A stretch of 8,407 nt of DNA from Bacteroidia bacterium (lineage in GTDB: Bacteria > Bacteroidota > Bacteroidia > Bacteroidales > Azobacteroidaceae): NCBI GenBank assembly GCA_025999935.1, contig BNXY01000076.1:1-8407 (forward strand). Reading direction: 5' to 3'. The translations under genes and the position numbers were made by a program. This document shows, one piece after another, positions 1-8,407 of this stretch (the stretch's first letter is position 1; each line of letters opens with the position of its first letter). The notes beneath the pieces are model-generated. The model saw only the letters and a list, made by a program, of their open reading frames with translations, ran no database searches and was not told the origin of the DNA.

Positions 1-762
<762 letters not shown>

Positions 763-771
763 AAATAAAGC

Positions 772-878
772 AATTACGAATTACGAATTACGAATTACGT
801 GGGGTAGTTAGTAATATCATAATTTGATAAATAAAATTACACGCGTAATTCGTAATTTGTAATTTGTAATTCGTAATT
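772..878 (+). repeat. Inverted array of heptanucleotide repeats forming a long hairpin between rpoB and rpoC
   Basis: The left arm (772-799) is four exact tandem copies of AATTACG. The right arm (844-878) is five tandem copies of the reverse complement, in the order CGTAATT, CGTAATT, TGTAATT, TGTAATT, CGTAATT. Pairing 772-799 with 851-878 gives a 28-base-pair RNA stem with no mismatch, two of the pairs being G-U, around a 51-base loop. A one-heptad shifted register (772-799 with 844-871) also pairs fully. No U-run follows the right arm, so it does not look like an intrinsic terminator. The arm ends 12 bases before the rpoC start codon. Short tandem heptamer hairpins of this kind are known as dispersed intergenic repeats in cyanobacteria and, from memory, also occur in Bacteroidota. 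Any role in mRNA processing or in rpoC translation is inference. Confidence 0.9.
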
Positions 879-890
879 AAACTAAGAATT

Positions 891-3800
891 ATGGCTTTTA
901 GAAAAGAAATTAAGGTAAAGAATGTTTTTTCAAAGATATCCATTGGTTTGGCTTCACCCGATGAGATTTTAGGTCAGTCCAGCGGCGAAGTGTTGAAACC
1001 GGAAACAATCAATTATCGCACCTATAAACCCGAACGCGATGGCTTGTTCTGCGAACGGATTTTCGGTCCGGTCAAAGATTATGAGTGCCATTGCGGTAAA
1101 TACAAAAGAATCCGTTACAAAGGAATTGTTTGCGACCGTTGCGGGGTGGAAGTAACCGAAAAGAAAGTGCGCCGCGAAAGGATGGGACATATCCATTTGG
1201 TTGTGCCGGTGGCTCATATCTGGTATTTCCGCTCTTTGCCGAATAAAATAGGTTATTTGTTGGGATTGCCGACCAAGAAATTGGATTCGGTAATTTACTA
1301 CGAACGCTATGTGATTATCCAACCGGGTGTTGCTCCCGAAAGAGCTACTTATGATTTACTCTCGGAAGAAGAATATTTGGAAATCTTAGATAGCCTTCCG
1401 AAAGACAATCAATTATTGGAAGATTCCGACCCCAATAAATTCGTTGCTAAAATGGGAGCGGAAGCGATTTACGAACTTTTGGAACGTTTGGATTTGGATG
1501 CTTTATCTTACGATTTGCGTCATAAAGCCAGCAACGATGCTTCCCAACAAAGGAAAAACGAAGCTTTGAAACGTTTGCAGGTAGTAGAATCGTTCCGTAT
1601 ATCGAAAGGCAAAAATCGTCCGGAATGGATGATTGTGAAAGTGGTTCCGGTAATTCCGCCCGAATTGCGCCCCTTGGTGCCTTTGGACGGCGGTCGTTTT
1701 GCGACTTCCGACTTGAACGATTTATATCGCCGCGTGATTATCCGCAACAACCGTCTGAAACGCTTGATTGATATCAAAGCGCCGGAAGTGATTTTGCGTA
1801 ACGAAAAACGTATGCTTCAAGAATCGGTCGATTCACTGTTCGATAATTCCCGCAAATCCAGCGCCGTTAAAACCGATGCCAACCGTCCGTTGAAATCATT
1901 GTCCGACAGTTTGAAAGGGAAACAAGGACGTTTCCGTCAGAACTTGTTGGGTAAACGTGTCGATTACTCGGCTCGTTCGGTTATTGTCGTTGGCCCCGAA
2001 TTAAAAATGCACGAATGTGGTATTCCGAAAGGAATGGCTGCCGAACTTTATAAACCGTTTATTATCCGTAAATTAATTGACAGAGGTATTGTCAAAACAG
2101 TCAAATCGGCCAAGAAAATTGTGGATAGAAAAGAGCCGGTTGTTTGGGACATTCTCGAACATGTAATGAAAGGGCATCCGGTGCTCTTGAACCGTGCTCC
2201 GACTTTGCACCGTTTGGGTATTCAGGCTTTCCAGCCGAAGTTAATTGAAGGGAAAGCCATTCAGTTACACCCGCTTGCATGTACTGCATTTAACGCTGAC
2301 TTCGATGGAGACCAAATGGCGGTGCATTTACCGCTTGGAAATGAGGCGATTTTGGAAGCGCAAATGTTGATGCTGGCTTCGCACAATATTTTGAACCCGG
2401 CCAATGGCGCTCCGATTACCGTTCCTTCTCAGGACATGGTGTTGGGATTGTATTATATTACCCGGCTTCGCAAAGGCGCTAAGGGCGAAGGTCTGAAATT
2501 CTACGGCCCGGAAGAAGCCATTATTGCCTACAACGAAGGCAAAGTGGATATTCATGCGCCGATTTGGATTTATGTGGACGATATTGTGGATGACCAGCCG
2601 GTGAACCGTATGCTTGAGACTTCGGTCGGACGGGTAATGGTCAACGAATTTGTCCCGAAAAAAGTGGGTTTTATCAACGAAATTCTTTCCAAGAAATCTT
2701 TGCGCGATATTATCGGTAAAGTGATTAAAACCTGCGGAGTAGCAAGAACCGCTCAATTCCTCGACGACATCAAAGATTTGGGATATACCACAGCTTTCAA
2801 GGGCGGTTTGTCATTCAACTTGGAAGATATTATTATTCCAAAAGAAAAAGAAGAATTGGTAAAAGAAGGCTACGATGAAGTAGAACAAATCCTGAATAAC
2901 TACAACATGGGTTTCATTACCTATAATGAACGTTATAACCAAATTATTGATATATGGACACATGTCAATTCCCGTTTGTCCGACATTTTGATGAAGCAAT
3001 TGCGCGAAGACGACCAAGGATTCAACTCTGTTTGTATGATGTTGGAATCCGGCGCCCGCGGTTCGAAAGAACAGATTCGTCAGCTTTCCGGTATGCGTGG
3101 ATTGATGGCGAAACCGCAAAAGAGCGGAGCGGAAGGCGGACAAATCATTGAAAACCCGATTCTCTCGAACTTTAAAGAAGGTTTGTCGGTGTTGGAATAT
3201 TTTATTTCTACGCACGGCGCTCGTAAGGGTTTGGCCGATACGGCTTTGAAGACTGCCGATGCCGGTTATCTGACCCGTCGTTTGGTGGATGTATCCCACG
3301 ATGTTATCATCAATGAGGAAGATTGCGGCACTTTGCGCGGTTTGATTGCTACCGAATTGAAAAACAATGAAGATGTAGTCGCTTCCCTTTCCGAACGTAT
3401 TCTGGGACGGGTTTCGGTTCACGATATCCAACATCCGATTACCGGCGAAATTATTGTCCGTTCGGGCGATGAAATTACGGAAGACAAAGCGGAAATCATT
3501 GAAAATTCTCCGATAGAACGTGTTGAAATTCGTTCGGTATTGATTTGCGAATCCAAGAAAGGCGTTTGCGCCAAATGTTACGGACGTAACCTGGCAACGG
3601 GTCGTATGGTTCAACGGGGTGAAGCTGTGGGTGTTATCGCTGCACAATCCATCGGTGAGCCGGGAACGCAGTTGACTTTGCGTACCTTCCACGTGGGTGG
3701 TATCGCTTCCAATATTGCAACCGAAAACAATGTTACATCCAAATACGACGGTACCCTTGAAATTGACGAACTTCGTACCGTAAGCGTAGCTGATGATGCG

Positions 3801-5177
3801 GGAAAACCGTATCAAATCGTAATCAGCCGTTTGTCGGAATTGCGCGTTGTGGATCCGAATACAAAGATTGTGTTGTCAACACATAATATTCCTTATGCGG
3901 CTAAATTATTCTTCAAAAATGGAGATGAAGTACATAAAGGAGATTTGATCCTTGAATGGGACCCGTTCAATGCGGTTATCGTATCGGAAGCTCCGGGTAA
4001 AATTCAATTTGAAAACTTGATTGAAAACGCCACCTACAAAGTTGAATATGATGATACAACCGGTTTAAGGGAAAAAATTATCGTTGAATCGCGCGACAGA
4101 ACCAAAGTTCCGGCTGCCCAGATTATTGACGAAGAAGGGAATATCCTGAAAACCTACAATTTACCGTTAGGCGCTCACGTGATAAAAGAAGAAGGCGATG
4201 CGGTTAAAATGGGTGAAGTGTTGGTAAAAATGCCTCGTGCCGTAGGTAAAACCGGTGATATTACCGGCGGTCTTCCCCGTGTGACGGAATTGTTTGAAGC
4301 GCGTAACCCGTCTAATCCGGCGGTTGTTTCCGAAATTGACGGTGAAATTTCTTTCGGTAAAATCAAACGCGGTAATCGTGAAGTGATAGTTACTTCTAAA
4401 ACCGGCGAATTTAAAACGTATTTAGTATCTTTATCCAAACAGATTTTGGTGCAGGAAAATGACTATGTTCGTGCAGGTACGCCGCTTTCCGACGGAGCCA
4501 TTACGCCTTCCGATATTTTGGCGATCAATGGGCCGACTGCAGTGCAGGAATACATTGTGAATGAAGTTCAGGATGTGTACCGTCTGCAAGGGGTAAAAAT
4601 CAATGATAAGCACTTTGAGGTAATTGTCCGTCAGATGATGCGTAAAGTAGAAATCGTAGATCCGGGCGATACCCGCTTCTTGGAACAGGAATTGGTAGAC
4701 AAACAGGATGTGATGGAAGAAAATGACCGCATCTGGAGTAAAAAAGTAGTATTGAATAGTGGCGATTCTCCCAATTTGAAACCGGGACAAATCGTTACGG
4801 CGCGCAAACTCCGCGATGAAAATTCGGCTTTGAAACGTCGTGACATGAAATTGGTGGAAGTTCGCGAAGCAGTTCCGACTACAGCTAACCAAGTGCTTCA
4901 GGGGATTACCCGCGCCGCTTTGCAGACAATGAGCTTTATGTCGGCCGCTTCTTTCCAGGAAACGACCAAAGTGTTGAACGAAGCCGCTATTAAAGGCAAA
5001 GTAGATAAATTGGAAGGCATGAAAGAAAATGTGATTTGTGGTCACTTGATTCCTGCCGGCACCGGTTTGAAAGAATACGACAAGATTGTGGTAGGCAGCA
5101 GAGCCGAAATGGAAAAGGCGCAGGCGACTTCCGGACGCACCCGAAGTTTTGCCACATTGATTGGAGAAGACGATTGA
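891..5177 (+). CDS. rpoC: DNA-directed RNA polymerase subunit beta', complete (1428 residues)
   Basis: This is the largest core subunit of RNA polymerase; it holds the catalytic magnesium and clamps the DNA-RNA hybrid. The first zinc site is Cys66, Cys68, Cys81 and Cys84 near the N-terminus. The active-site motif NADFDGDQ is at 468-475, with metal-binding Asp470, Asp472 and Asp474. The bridge helix lies around 708-742 ([19 protein letters not shown]). The second zinc site is Cys812, Cys886, Cys893 and Cys896. The trigger-loop region starts at about 911 ([18 protein letters not shown]) and resumes with [20 protein letters not shown] at 1121-1140. The roughly 180 residues between them fit the SI3 insertion seen in E. 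coli and relatives. The [15 protein letters not shown] motif lies near the C-terminus. Length is close to E. coli beta' (1407). The ATG is favoured because MAFRKE followed by [11 protein letters not shown] is the usual Bacteroidota N-terminus; no Shine-Dalgarno sequence is evident. It is expected to be co-transcribed with rpoB and ends at the downstream terminator. No frameshift or missing catalytic residue was seen. Confidence 0.99.
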   Translation: MAFRKEIKVKNVFSKISIGLASPDEILGQSSGEVLKPETINYRTYKPERDGLFCERIFGPVKDYECHCGKYKRIRYKGIVCDRCGVEVTEKKVRRERMGHIHLVVPVAHIWYFRSLPNKIGYLLGLPTKKLDSVIYYERYVIIQPGVAPERATYDLLSEEEYLEILDSLPKDNQLLEDSDPNKFVAKMGAEAIYELLERLDLDALSYDLRHKASNDASQQRKNEALKRLQVVESFRISKGKNRPEWMIVKVVPVIPPELRPLVPLDGGRFATSDLNDLYRRVIIRNNRLKRLIDIKAPEVILRNEKRMLQESVDSLFDNSRKSSAVKTDANRPLKSLSDSLKGKQGRFRQNLLGKRVDYSARSVIVVGPELKMHECGIPKGMAAELYKPFIIRKLIDRGIVKTVKSAKKIVDRKEPVVWDILEHVMKGHPVLLNRAPTLHRLGIQAFQPKLIEGKAIQLHPLACTAFNADFDGDQMAVHLPLGNEAILEAQMLMLASHNILNPANGAPITVPSQDMVLGLYYITRLRKGAKGEGLKFYGPEEAIIAYNEGKVDIHAPIWIYVDDIVDDQPVNRMLETSVGRVMVNEFVPKKVGFINEILSKKSLRDIIGKVIKTCGVARTAQFLDDIKDLGYTTAFKGGLSFNLEDIIIPKEKEELVKEGYDEVEQILNNYNMGFITYNERYNQIIDIWTHVNSRLSDILMKQLREDDQGFNSVCMMLESGARGSKEQIRQLSGMRGLMAKPQKSGAEGGQIIENPILSNFKEGLSVLEYFISTHGARKGLADTALKTADAGYLTRRLVDVSHDVIINEEDCGTLRGLIATELKNNEDVVASLSERILGRVSVHDIQHPITGEIIVRSGDEITEDKAEIIENSPIERVEIRSVLICESKKGVCAKCYGRNLATGRMVQRGEAVGVIAAQSIGEPGTQLTLRTFHVGGIASNIATENNVTSKYDGTLEIDELRTVSVADDAGKPYQIVISRLSELRVVDPNTKIVLSTHNIPYAAKLFFKNGDEVHKGDLILEWDPFNAVIVSEAPGKIQFENLIENATYKVEYDDTTGLREKIIVESRDRTKVPAAQIIDEEGNILKTYNLPLGAHVIKEEGDAVKMGEVLVKMPRAVGKTGDITGGLPRVTELFEARNPSNPAVVSEIDGEISFGKIKRGNREVIVTSKTGEFKTYLVSLSKQILVQENDYVRAGTPLSDGAITPSDILAINGPTAVQEYIVNEVQDVYRLQGVKINDKHFEVIVRQMMRKVEIVDPGDTRFLEQELVDKQDVMEENDRIWSKKVVLNSGDSPNLKPGQIVTARKLRDENSALKRRDMKLVEVREAVPTTANQVLQGITRAALQTMSFMSAASFQETTKVLNEAAIKGKVDKLEGMKENVICGHLIPAGTGLKEYDKIVVGSRAEMEKAQATSGRTRSFATLIGEDD

Positions 5178-5199
5178 ATATTTCAATAGACTAAAAAAT

Positions 5200-5239
5200 C
5201 AAAGCCATCTCAGCAAAACGGGGTGGCTTTGGTTTTTTT
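5200..5239 (+). terminator. Rho-independent terminator of the rpoBC transcript
   Basis: The left arm CAAAGCCATCTC (5200-5211) pairs with GGGGTGGCTTTG (5220-5231) over 12 base pairs, two of them U-G, around the 8-base loop AGCAAAAC. One G (5232) and seven T (5233-5239) follow. The site starts 22 bases after the rpoC stop codon. Six A (5193-5198) precede the left arm, so the stem can extend into the T-run and the element could also act on antisense transcripts, although no convergent gene is present. It marks the end of the rpoBC unit and separates it from the thioredoxin-like gene. Confidence 0.9.
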
Positions 5240-5274
5240 AACCGGCCTGTTCAATATACAATTGACCTGGAATT

Positions 5275-5304
5275 TTGATAAATACAAAAAAAAAACTACT
5301 TTTG
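5275..5304 (+). promoter_or_regulatory. Bacteroidota-type sigma-70 promoter for the thioredoxin-like gene
   Basis: TTG at 5275-5277 (within TTTTG) is followed by 19 bases and then TACTTTTG at 5297-5304. This is an exact match to the Bacteroidota consensus, a -33 TTG element and a -7 TAnnTTTG element with about 19 bases between. The spacer is A-rich, with ten consecutive A just before the -7 box. Transcription would start near 5311, giving a leader of roughly 20 bases before the ATG at 5333. The promoter lies directly after the rpoC terminator, which supports an independent transcription unit. Confidence 0.85.
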
Positions 5305-5332
5305 CAACATAAATAATCAAATAACCCATTTC

Positions 5333-6199
5333 ATGAAACATTTCATCCTGATTTTTTTATGCTTTTTGCCGGTTTCGGCATTGGCTCAGCAAGCGAAAAC
5401 GCCTACTAATGAAGAAATAGCGCGAGATAAAGACTATATTTCTTTAAAGGCTGAATTAGCGCCATTAGAAACTGAGCTTGAAAAAATAATGGCCGAATAT
5501 CAAAAAGCGACACCCGCACAACGAAATTCGGAACAGTTTATGGTAGCTGTCGATAAACGATATTCCGCGGCGGTAAACAGGTACAATCTGGCAATTCGTT
5601 CCTTTGTACTCAAACATACGGACTCATACATCAGTTTAATAGCGCTGAGTCAATTGGTGGCCAACGGGGTAGAAATTTCCACGATAGAAGTGCTATACAG
5701 AGGCCTTTCGGCAGAAATTAAAAAGACCGAATTGGGGGCATCTTTGGGAAGTAAAATCGCCTTGACTACCCATACGGCTATCGGCTCCGAAGCGCCTGAT
5801 TTCACGCAGAATGACCCATCCGGAAAACCGGTCAAACTTTCCGACTTCCGGGGAAAATACCTATTGATCGACTTTTGGGCGTCGTGGTGTGGCCCTTGCC
5901 GGAATGAAAACCCCAATGTGGTGCGGGCTTATCAGACATTTAAAAGCAAAAACTTCGAGATTTTGGGTGTTTCATTGGATAATCCGAATGCCCAAAAAGC
6001 ATGGGTAAATGCCATTAAAAACGACAACCTCAGCTGGACACAAGTTTCTGATTTGCAAGGTTGGAGAAACAAAGCAGCCATTCTTTACGGAGTAGAATCC
6101 ATTCCGCAAAATTTCCTCTTAGACCCGAACGGAATCATCATTGCAAAAAATTTAAGAGGAGACGCGCTGGTGCGGAAATTGAAAGAAGTGCTGAAATAA
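5333..6199 (+). CDS. Secreted TlpA/ResA-family thiol-disulfide oxidoreductase
   Basis: This 288-residue protein is an exported thioredoxin-like protein that probably reduces or exchanges disulfides in the periplasm. It starts with a signal peptide: MKH, a hydrophobic core (residues 4-14), then SALA followed by QQ, consistent with signal peptidase I cleavage after residue 18. There is no lipobox cysteine. Residues 26-62 are charged and likely helical. Residues 63-145 are a helical linker containing FVLKHTDSYISLIALSQL, typical of the region ahead of the thioredoxin fold in Bacteroidota TlpA-like proteins. The fold spans about 151-288 with APDF (154-157), the catalytic WCGPC at 185-189 (Cys186 and Cys189), and the cis-proline loop SIP at 256-258. 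The DUF4369 domain often found at the N-terminus of larger Bacteroidota relatives is not recognisable, so this is a short version. It has its own promoter and lies between rpoC and ruvA without an obvious functional link to either. The physiological substrate (cytochrome c maturation or general protein thiols) cannot be told from sequence. Confidence 0.93.
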   Translation: MKHFILIFLCFLPVSALAQQAKTPTNEEIARDKDYISLKAELAPLETELEKIMAEYQKATPAQRNSEQFMVAVDKRYSAAVNRYNLAIRSFVLKHTDSYISLIALSQLVANGVEISTIEVLYRGLSAEIKKTELGASLGSKIALTTHTAIGSEAPDFTQNDPSGKPVKLSDFRGKYLLIDFWASWCGPCRNENPNVVRAYQTFKSKNFEILGVSLDNPNAQKAWVNAIKNDNLSWTQVSDLQGWRNKAAILYGVESIPQNFLLDPNGIIIAKNLRGDALVRKLKEVLK

Positions 6200-6247
6200 A
6201 ATAGGAATGTTGATGTCTCGTTAATTTTTACCTACAAATATACGCTT

Positions 6248-6286
6248 TTGGCTTTTTCTCCGTTATTATCTACATATTAGCTAATA
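6248..6286 (+). promoter_or_regulatory. Weak candidate promoter with a 12-base palindrome ahead of ruvA
   Basis: The 96-base gap between the thioredoxin-like gene and ruvA has no convincing terminator hairpin. TTG at 6248-6250 is followed after 20 bases by TACATATT (6271-6278), which matches the Bacteroidota -7 consensus TAnnTTTG at the TA and two of the last four positions. The perfect palindrome TATTAGCTAATA (6275-6286) overlaps the end of this box and finishes nine bases before the ruvA start codon. It could be an operator, or chance in AT-rich DNA. Read-through from the upstream promoter is equally possible. Confidence 0.3.
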
Positions 6287-6295
6287 CAAAACGGT

Positions 6296-6883
6296 ATGTT
6301 AGATTATATTAAAGGAGATGTTGTCGAATTGACTCCGGCATCGGTTGTGGTTGAAGTGAGCGGTTTGGGCTATATGGCCCATATTTCGTTGAACACTTAC
6401 AGCGCACTTAACGGATTAAAATCTTGTAAATTATATGTTTACGAATCTATTCGTGAAGATGCCCATCTGTTGTTCGGCTTCATGGAAAAACGGGAACGGG
6501 AACTGTTTTTGCACCTGATTTCGGTTTCCGGAGTGGGCGCCAATACCGCCCGGATGGTTCTGTCGTCCATTGCTACTTACGAGTTGGAAGGCATCATTGT
6601 TTCCGGCAATTCCAACGCCTTGAAATCGGTAAAAGGCATCGGCAGTAAAACCGCCGAAAGAATCATTATCGACTTGAAAGACAAAGTGAAAATCAGTGGT
6701 GAAACGGCTTCGCCGGCTACTCCATCCGATTTGACAAGCGAAGCGGTCAAAGAAGCTATATCCGCCCTTACCATGCTGGGATTTAATCAATTAGCTTCAC
6801 AAAAAGTAGTCAATAAAATATACAGGGAAAAACCCGCCTTAAGTGTGGAGGAAATTATTAAAAATGCACTAAAAATGCTTTGA
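6296..6883 (+). CDS. ruvA: Holliday junction branch migration complex subunit RuvA
   Basis: RuvA binds four-way DNA junctions as a tetramer and loads the RuvB helicase motor, so that RuvC can resolve recombination intermediates; it acts in the cytoplasm. The 195-residue length is close to E. coli RuvA (203). The N-terminal OB-fold domain spans about 1-62 and starts [21 protein letters not shown]. It includes the acidic pin Glu54-Asp55 within [10 protein letters not shown], equivalent to E. coli Glu55-Asp56. Two helix-hairpin-helix motifs follow: [10 protein letters not shown] at 77-86 and [13 protein letters not shown] at 111-123. A flexible acidic/Ser-Thr linker (about 134-147) leads to the C-terminal RuvB-binding domain (about 148-195, with [11 protein letters not shown]). 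The stop codon overlaps the start of sprA by one base (TGATG), indicating translational coupling. No ruvB or ruvC is in the window; ruvA is commonly separate from them in Bacteroidota. No Shine-Dalgarno sequence precedes the ATG. Confidence 0.98.
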   Translation: MLDYIKGDVVELTPASVVVEVSGLGYMAHISLNTYSALNGLKSCKLYVYESIREDAHLLFGFMEKRERELFLHLISVSGVGANTARMVLSSIATYELEGIIVSGNSNALKSVKGIGSKTAERIIIDLKDKVKISGETASPATPSDLTSEAVKEAISALTMLGFNQLASQKVVNKIYREKPALSVEEIIKNALKML

Positions 6884-8407
6884 TGAAATCCCGTAAAAAA
6901 TACATATTGTTTGGTTTGCTCATTCTCTTAGCCGGTGGATTTTACGGTTTGAATGCCGATATATCGGTTTACAGTTCCGTTTTGCCGGAGGTTACGCTTT
7001 TGCCGGAACCTGCCCTTTTCGAGATTCCGGAAACCGAACAACTATCGGAAGCGGTGCAGGATACGGTTAAAAAAGATACGGTTACGCCCCGCTACCCGGT
7101 TGCCAAAATCGTTCCCGAATATAAAGACTTGAAAAAATATTATCCCATTGATTTGACTACGCCCGAAACAATTAAATCCGAATTTCAATATAACCCCTTG
7201 ACCAACCGCTACGAACTACGAACCAAAATCGGAGATTCGGATATCACAACCCCTTTATCGTTTACGCCCGAAGAATATTATAATTACAGCTTACGAAGAA
7301 GTATGGATTCTTACTACAAAGGAAAATATGCAGAAGGATTTGAAACCGGAGAGAAAGATAAAAAGAAGGATGTTCTTTCTCTTTTCGATTTCAATTTCGA
7401 CTTAGGTCCGGCGGATAAAATATTCGGCCCCGGCGGCGTTAAATTGAATGCTAATGGAAAAATTCTTACAAAAATAGGGATTACCCGTACTTCCACCGGA
7501 AACCCCACCTTAACGGAAAGGCAAAGGAACCGGACGGCATTTGATTTTGATTCTCAAATACAAGCAAATATAGATGCTTCTGTGGGTGACAAACTCAATT
7601 ATAATATGAATTACAACACGGAGTCCACTTTCGATTTTGATACAAAAAAAATTAATTTGGCTTATAAGGGCAAAGAGGATGAAATTTTAAGAGTATTGGA
7701 AGGCGGTAACGTCAGTATGAATACCACCAACTCTTTGATTCGGGGCGGCCAATCACTCTTTGGTTTCAAAACGGAATTGCAATTTGGAAAATTAACCGTT
7801 GACGCTATTTTTTCGCAACAGGAATCCCAATCCAAGTCGGTTAGTTCCAGAGGAAACGTACAAACTACGCCTTTTGAAGTGGCAGCCGATATGTACGATG
7901 AAAATATGCACTATTTTCTGGCGCATCATTTTTACAACCATTACGATGAAGCCATGGGTTCTTTGCCCTATATCCGGTCGGGAATCAATATAGACCGTAT
8001 CGAGGTTTGGATAACCAACCGGCGTTCCAATTACAACGAAGCCCGCAACATTGTCGCTTTTGCCGATTTGGCGGAACATGATCGCATAAGCAGTCCCGGT
8101 TTTATACATCCCACCGGACAGGAATCCTTGCCCAGCAACAAAGCCAATGATTTGTACGACAATCTCGTTAATAACTATCCCAATGCACGCGACATTAGTC
8201 TGGTAAATCAGATTTTTGGCGCCACCCCGCTCGAAGGCGGACGGGATTATGAAAAAATAGAGAATGCCCGCAAATTGGAACCTTCCGAATATCACTACGA
8301 TTCGCAATTGGGTTATATTTCTCTACGTATTCCCTTGCAATCCGACGAAGTTTTAGCCGTTGCTTACGCCTATACTTACAATGGTTCTACCCATCAAGTG
8401 GGCGAAT
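6883..8407 (+). CDS. sprA: SprA (Sov), type IX secretion system outer-membrane translocon, N-terminal 508 residues (3' end outside window)
   Basis: SprA, called Sov in Porphyromonas gingivalis, is the very large outer-membrane beta-barrel (known members have more than 2,000 residues) through which T9SS cargo leaves the cell; in gliding species it also exports the adhesins needed for movement. The frame runs without a stop from the ATG at 6883 to the window end, so only the N-terminal part is present. A basic start (MKSRKK) and a hydrophobic segment (about 7-22) followed by LNA form a signal peptide, with likely cleavage after residue 25. A Pro/Glu/Thr-rich stretch (about 32-75) leads into conserved SprA sequence: KIFGPGGVKLNANGKI (179-194), LNYNMNYNTESTFDFDTKKI (238-257), GGNVSMNTTNSLIRGGQSLFG (274-294) and the NIDRIEVWITNRRSN stretch (369-383). 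The start is set by the signal peptide and by the one-base TGATG overlap with ruvA. The ruvA-sprA adjacency is known from other Bacteroidota such as Flavobacterium johnsoniae. Its presence predicts that the organism secretes proteins by the T9SS. Confidence 0.95.
   Translation, partial: MKSRKKYILFGLLILLAGGFYGLNADISVYSSVLPEVTLLPEPALFEIPETEQLSEAVQDTVKKDTVTPRYPVAKIVPEYKDLKKYYPIDLTTPETIKSEFQYNPLTNRYELRTKIGDSDITTPLSFTPEEYYNYSLRRSMDSYYKGKYAEGFETGEKDKKKDVLSLFDFNFDLGPADKIFGPGGVKLNANGKILTKIGITRTSTGNPTLTERQRNRTAFDFDSQIQANIDASVGDKLNYNMNYNTESTFDFDTKKINLAYKGKEDEILRVLEGGNVSMNTTNSLIRGGQSLFGFKTELQFGKLTVDAIFSQQESQSKSVSSRGNVQTTPFEVAADMYDENMHYFLAHHFYNHYDEAMGSLPYIRSGINIDRIEVWITNRRSNYNEARNIVAFADLAEHDRISSPGFIHPTGQESLPSNKANDLYDNLVNNYPNARDISLVNQIFGATPLEGGRDYEKIENARKLEPSEYHYDSQLGYISLRIPLQSDEVLAVAYAYTYNGSTHQVGE

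Noticed and set aside
800..850. A separate promoter for rpoC in the rpoB-rpoC gap
   Set aside because: The closest -7 candidate, ATAATTTG at 819-826, lacks the leading TA of TAnnTTTG, and no TTG is found at a suitable distance upstream.
772..878. A CRISPR array
   Set aside because: The units are 7 bases, directly abutting, in inverted orientation in the two arms, with no unique spacers and no cas genes nearby.
772..878. An intrinsic terminator between rpoB and rpoC
   Set aside because: The stem is AT-rich, the loop is about 50 bases, and no T-run follows the right arm; the next bases are AAACTAAG.
2811..3815. A 334-residue open frame on the minus strand
   Set aside because: It lies entirely inside rpoC antisense, is rich in Phe, Asn and Arg as expected from reverse-frame reading, and contains no recognisable domain. 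The same holds for the minus-strand frames at 2328-2756 and 4431-5186.
6200..6250. A terminator after the thioredoxin-like gene
   Set aside because: I found no stem with a following T-run in this stretch; short T-runs occur without paired arms ahead of them.
7792..8307. Minus-strand open frame of 171 residues, and a plus-strand frame at 7799-7993
   Set aside because: Both overlap conserved SprA coding sequence in other frames and show no independent start signals or family features.

Overview
The window is a chromosomal housekeeping segment from a member of the Bacteroidota, probably order Bacteroidales; I cannot name the genus. The evidence is the Bacteroidota-type RpoB and RpoC sequences, a consensus Bacteroidota promoter (TTG-N19-TAnnTTTG) ahead of one gene, start codons without a clear Shine-Dalgarno sequence, and a sprA gene, which belongs to the type IX secretion system (T9SS) found only in this phylum and close relatives. 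All five genes are on the + strand.

Layout: bases 1-762 are the 3' end of rpoB (RNA polymerase beta). A 128-base gap follows that holds an unusual long hairpin made of heptanucleotide repeats (772-878). Then comes a complete rpoC (891-5177), closed by a strong intrinsic terminator (5200-5239). A consensus promoter (5275-5304) then drives a secreted TlpA/ResA-type thioredoxin-like lipid-free periplasmic protein (5333-6199). After a 96-base gap with a weak candidate promoter and a 12-base perfect palindrome comes ruvA (6296-6883), whose stop codon overlaps the start of sprA (6883 to beyond the window end).

Functionally there are three blocks: the core transcription enzyme (rpoBC); an independent envelope redox gene; and a translationally coupled ruvA-sprA pair joining a Holliday-junction protein to the outer-membrane translocon of the T9SS. 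The sprA reading frame is open to the last base of the window and encodes 508 residues of a much larger protein.

Most of the window is ordinary. The item that best repays a second look is the heptad hairpin between rpoB and rpoC: its right arm differs from a perfect complement only at positions that keep G-U pairing in the rpoBC mRNA. I did not find a previously undescribed multi-gene system.
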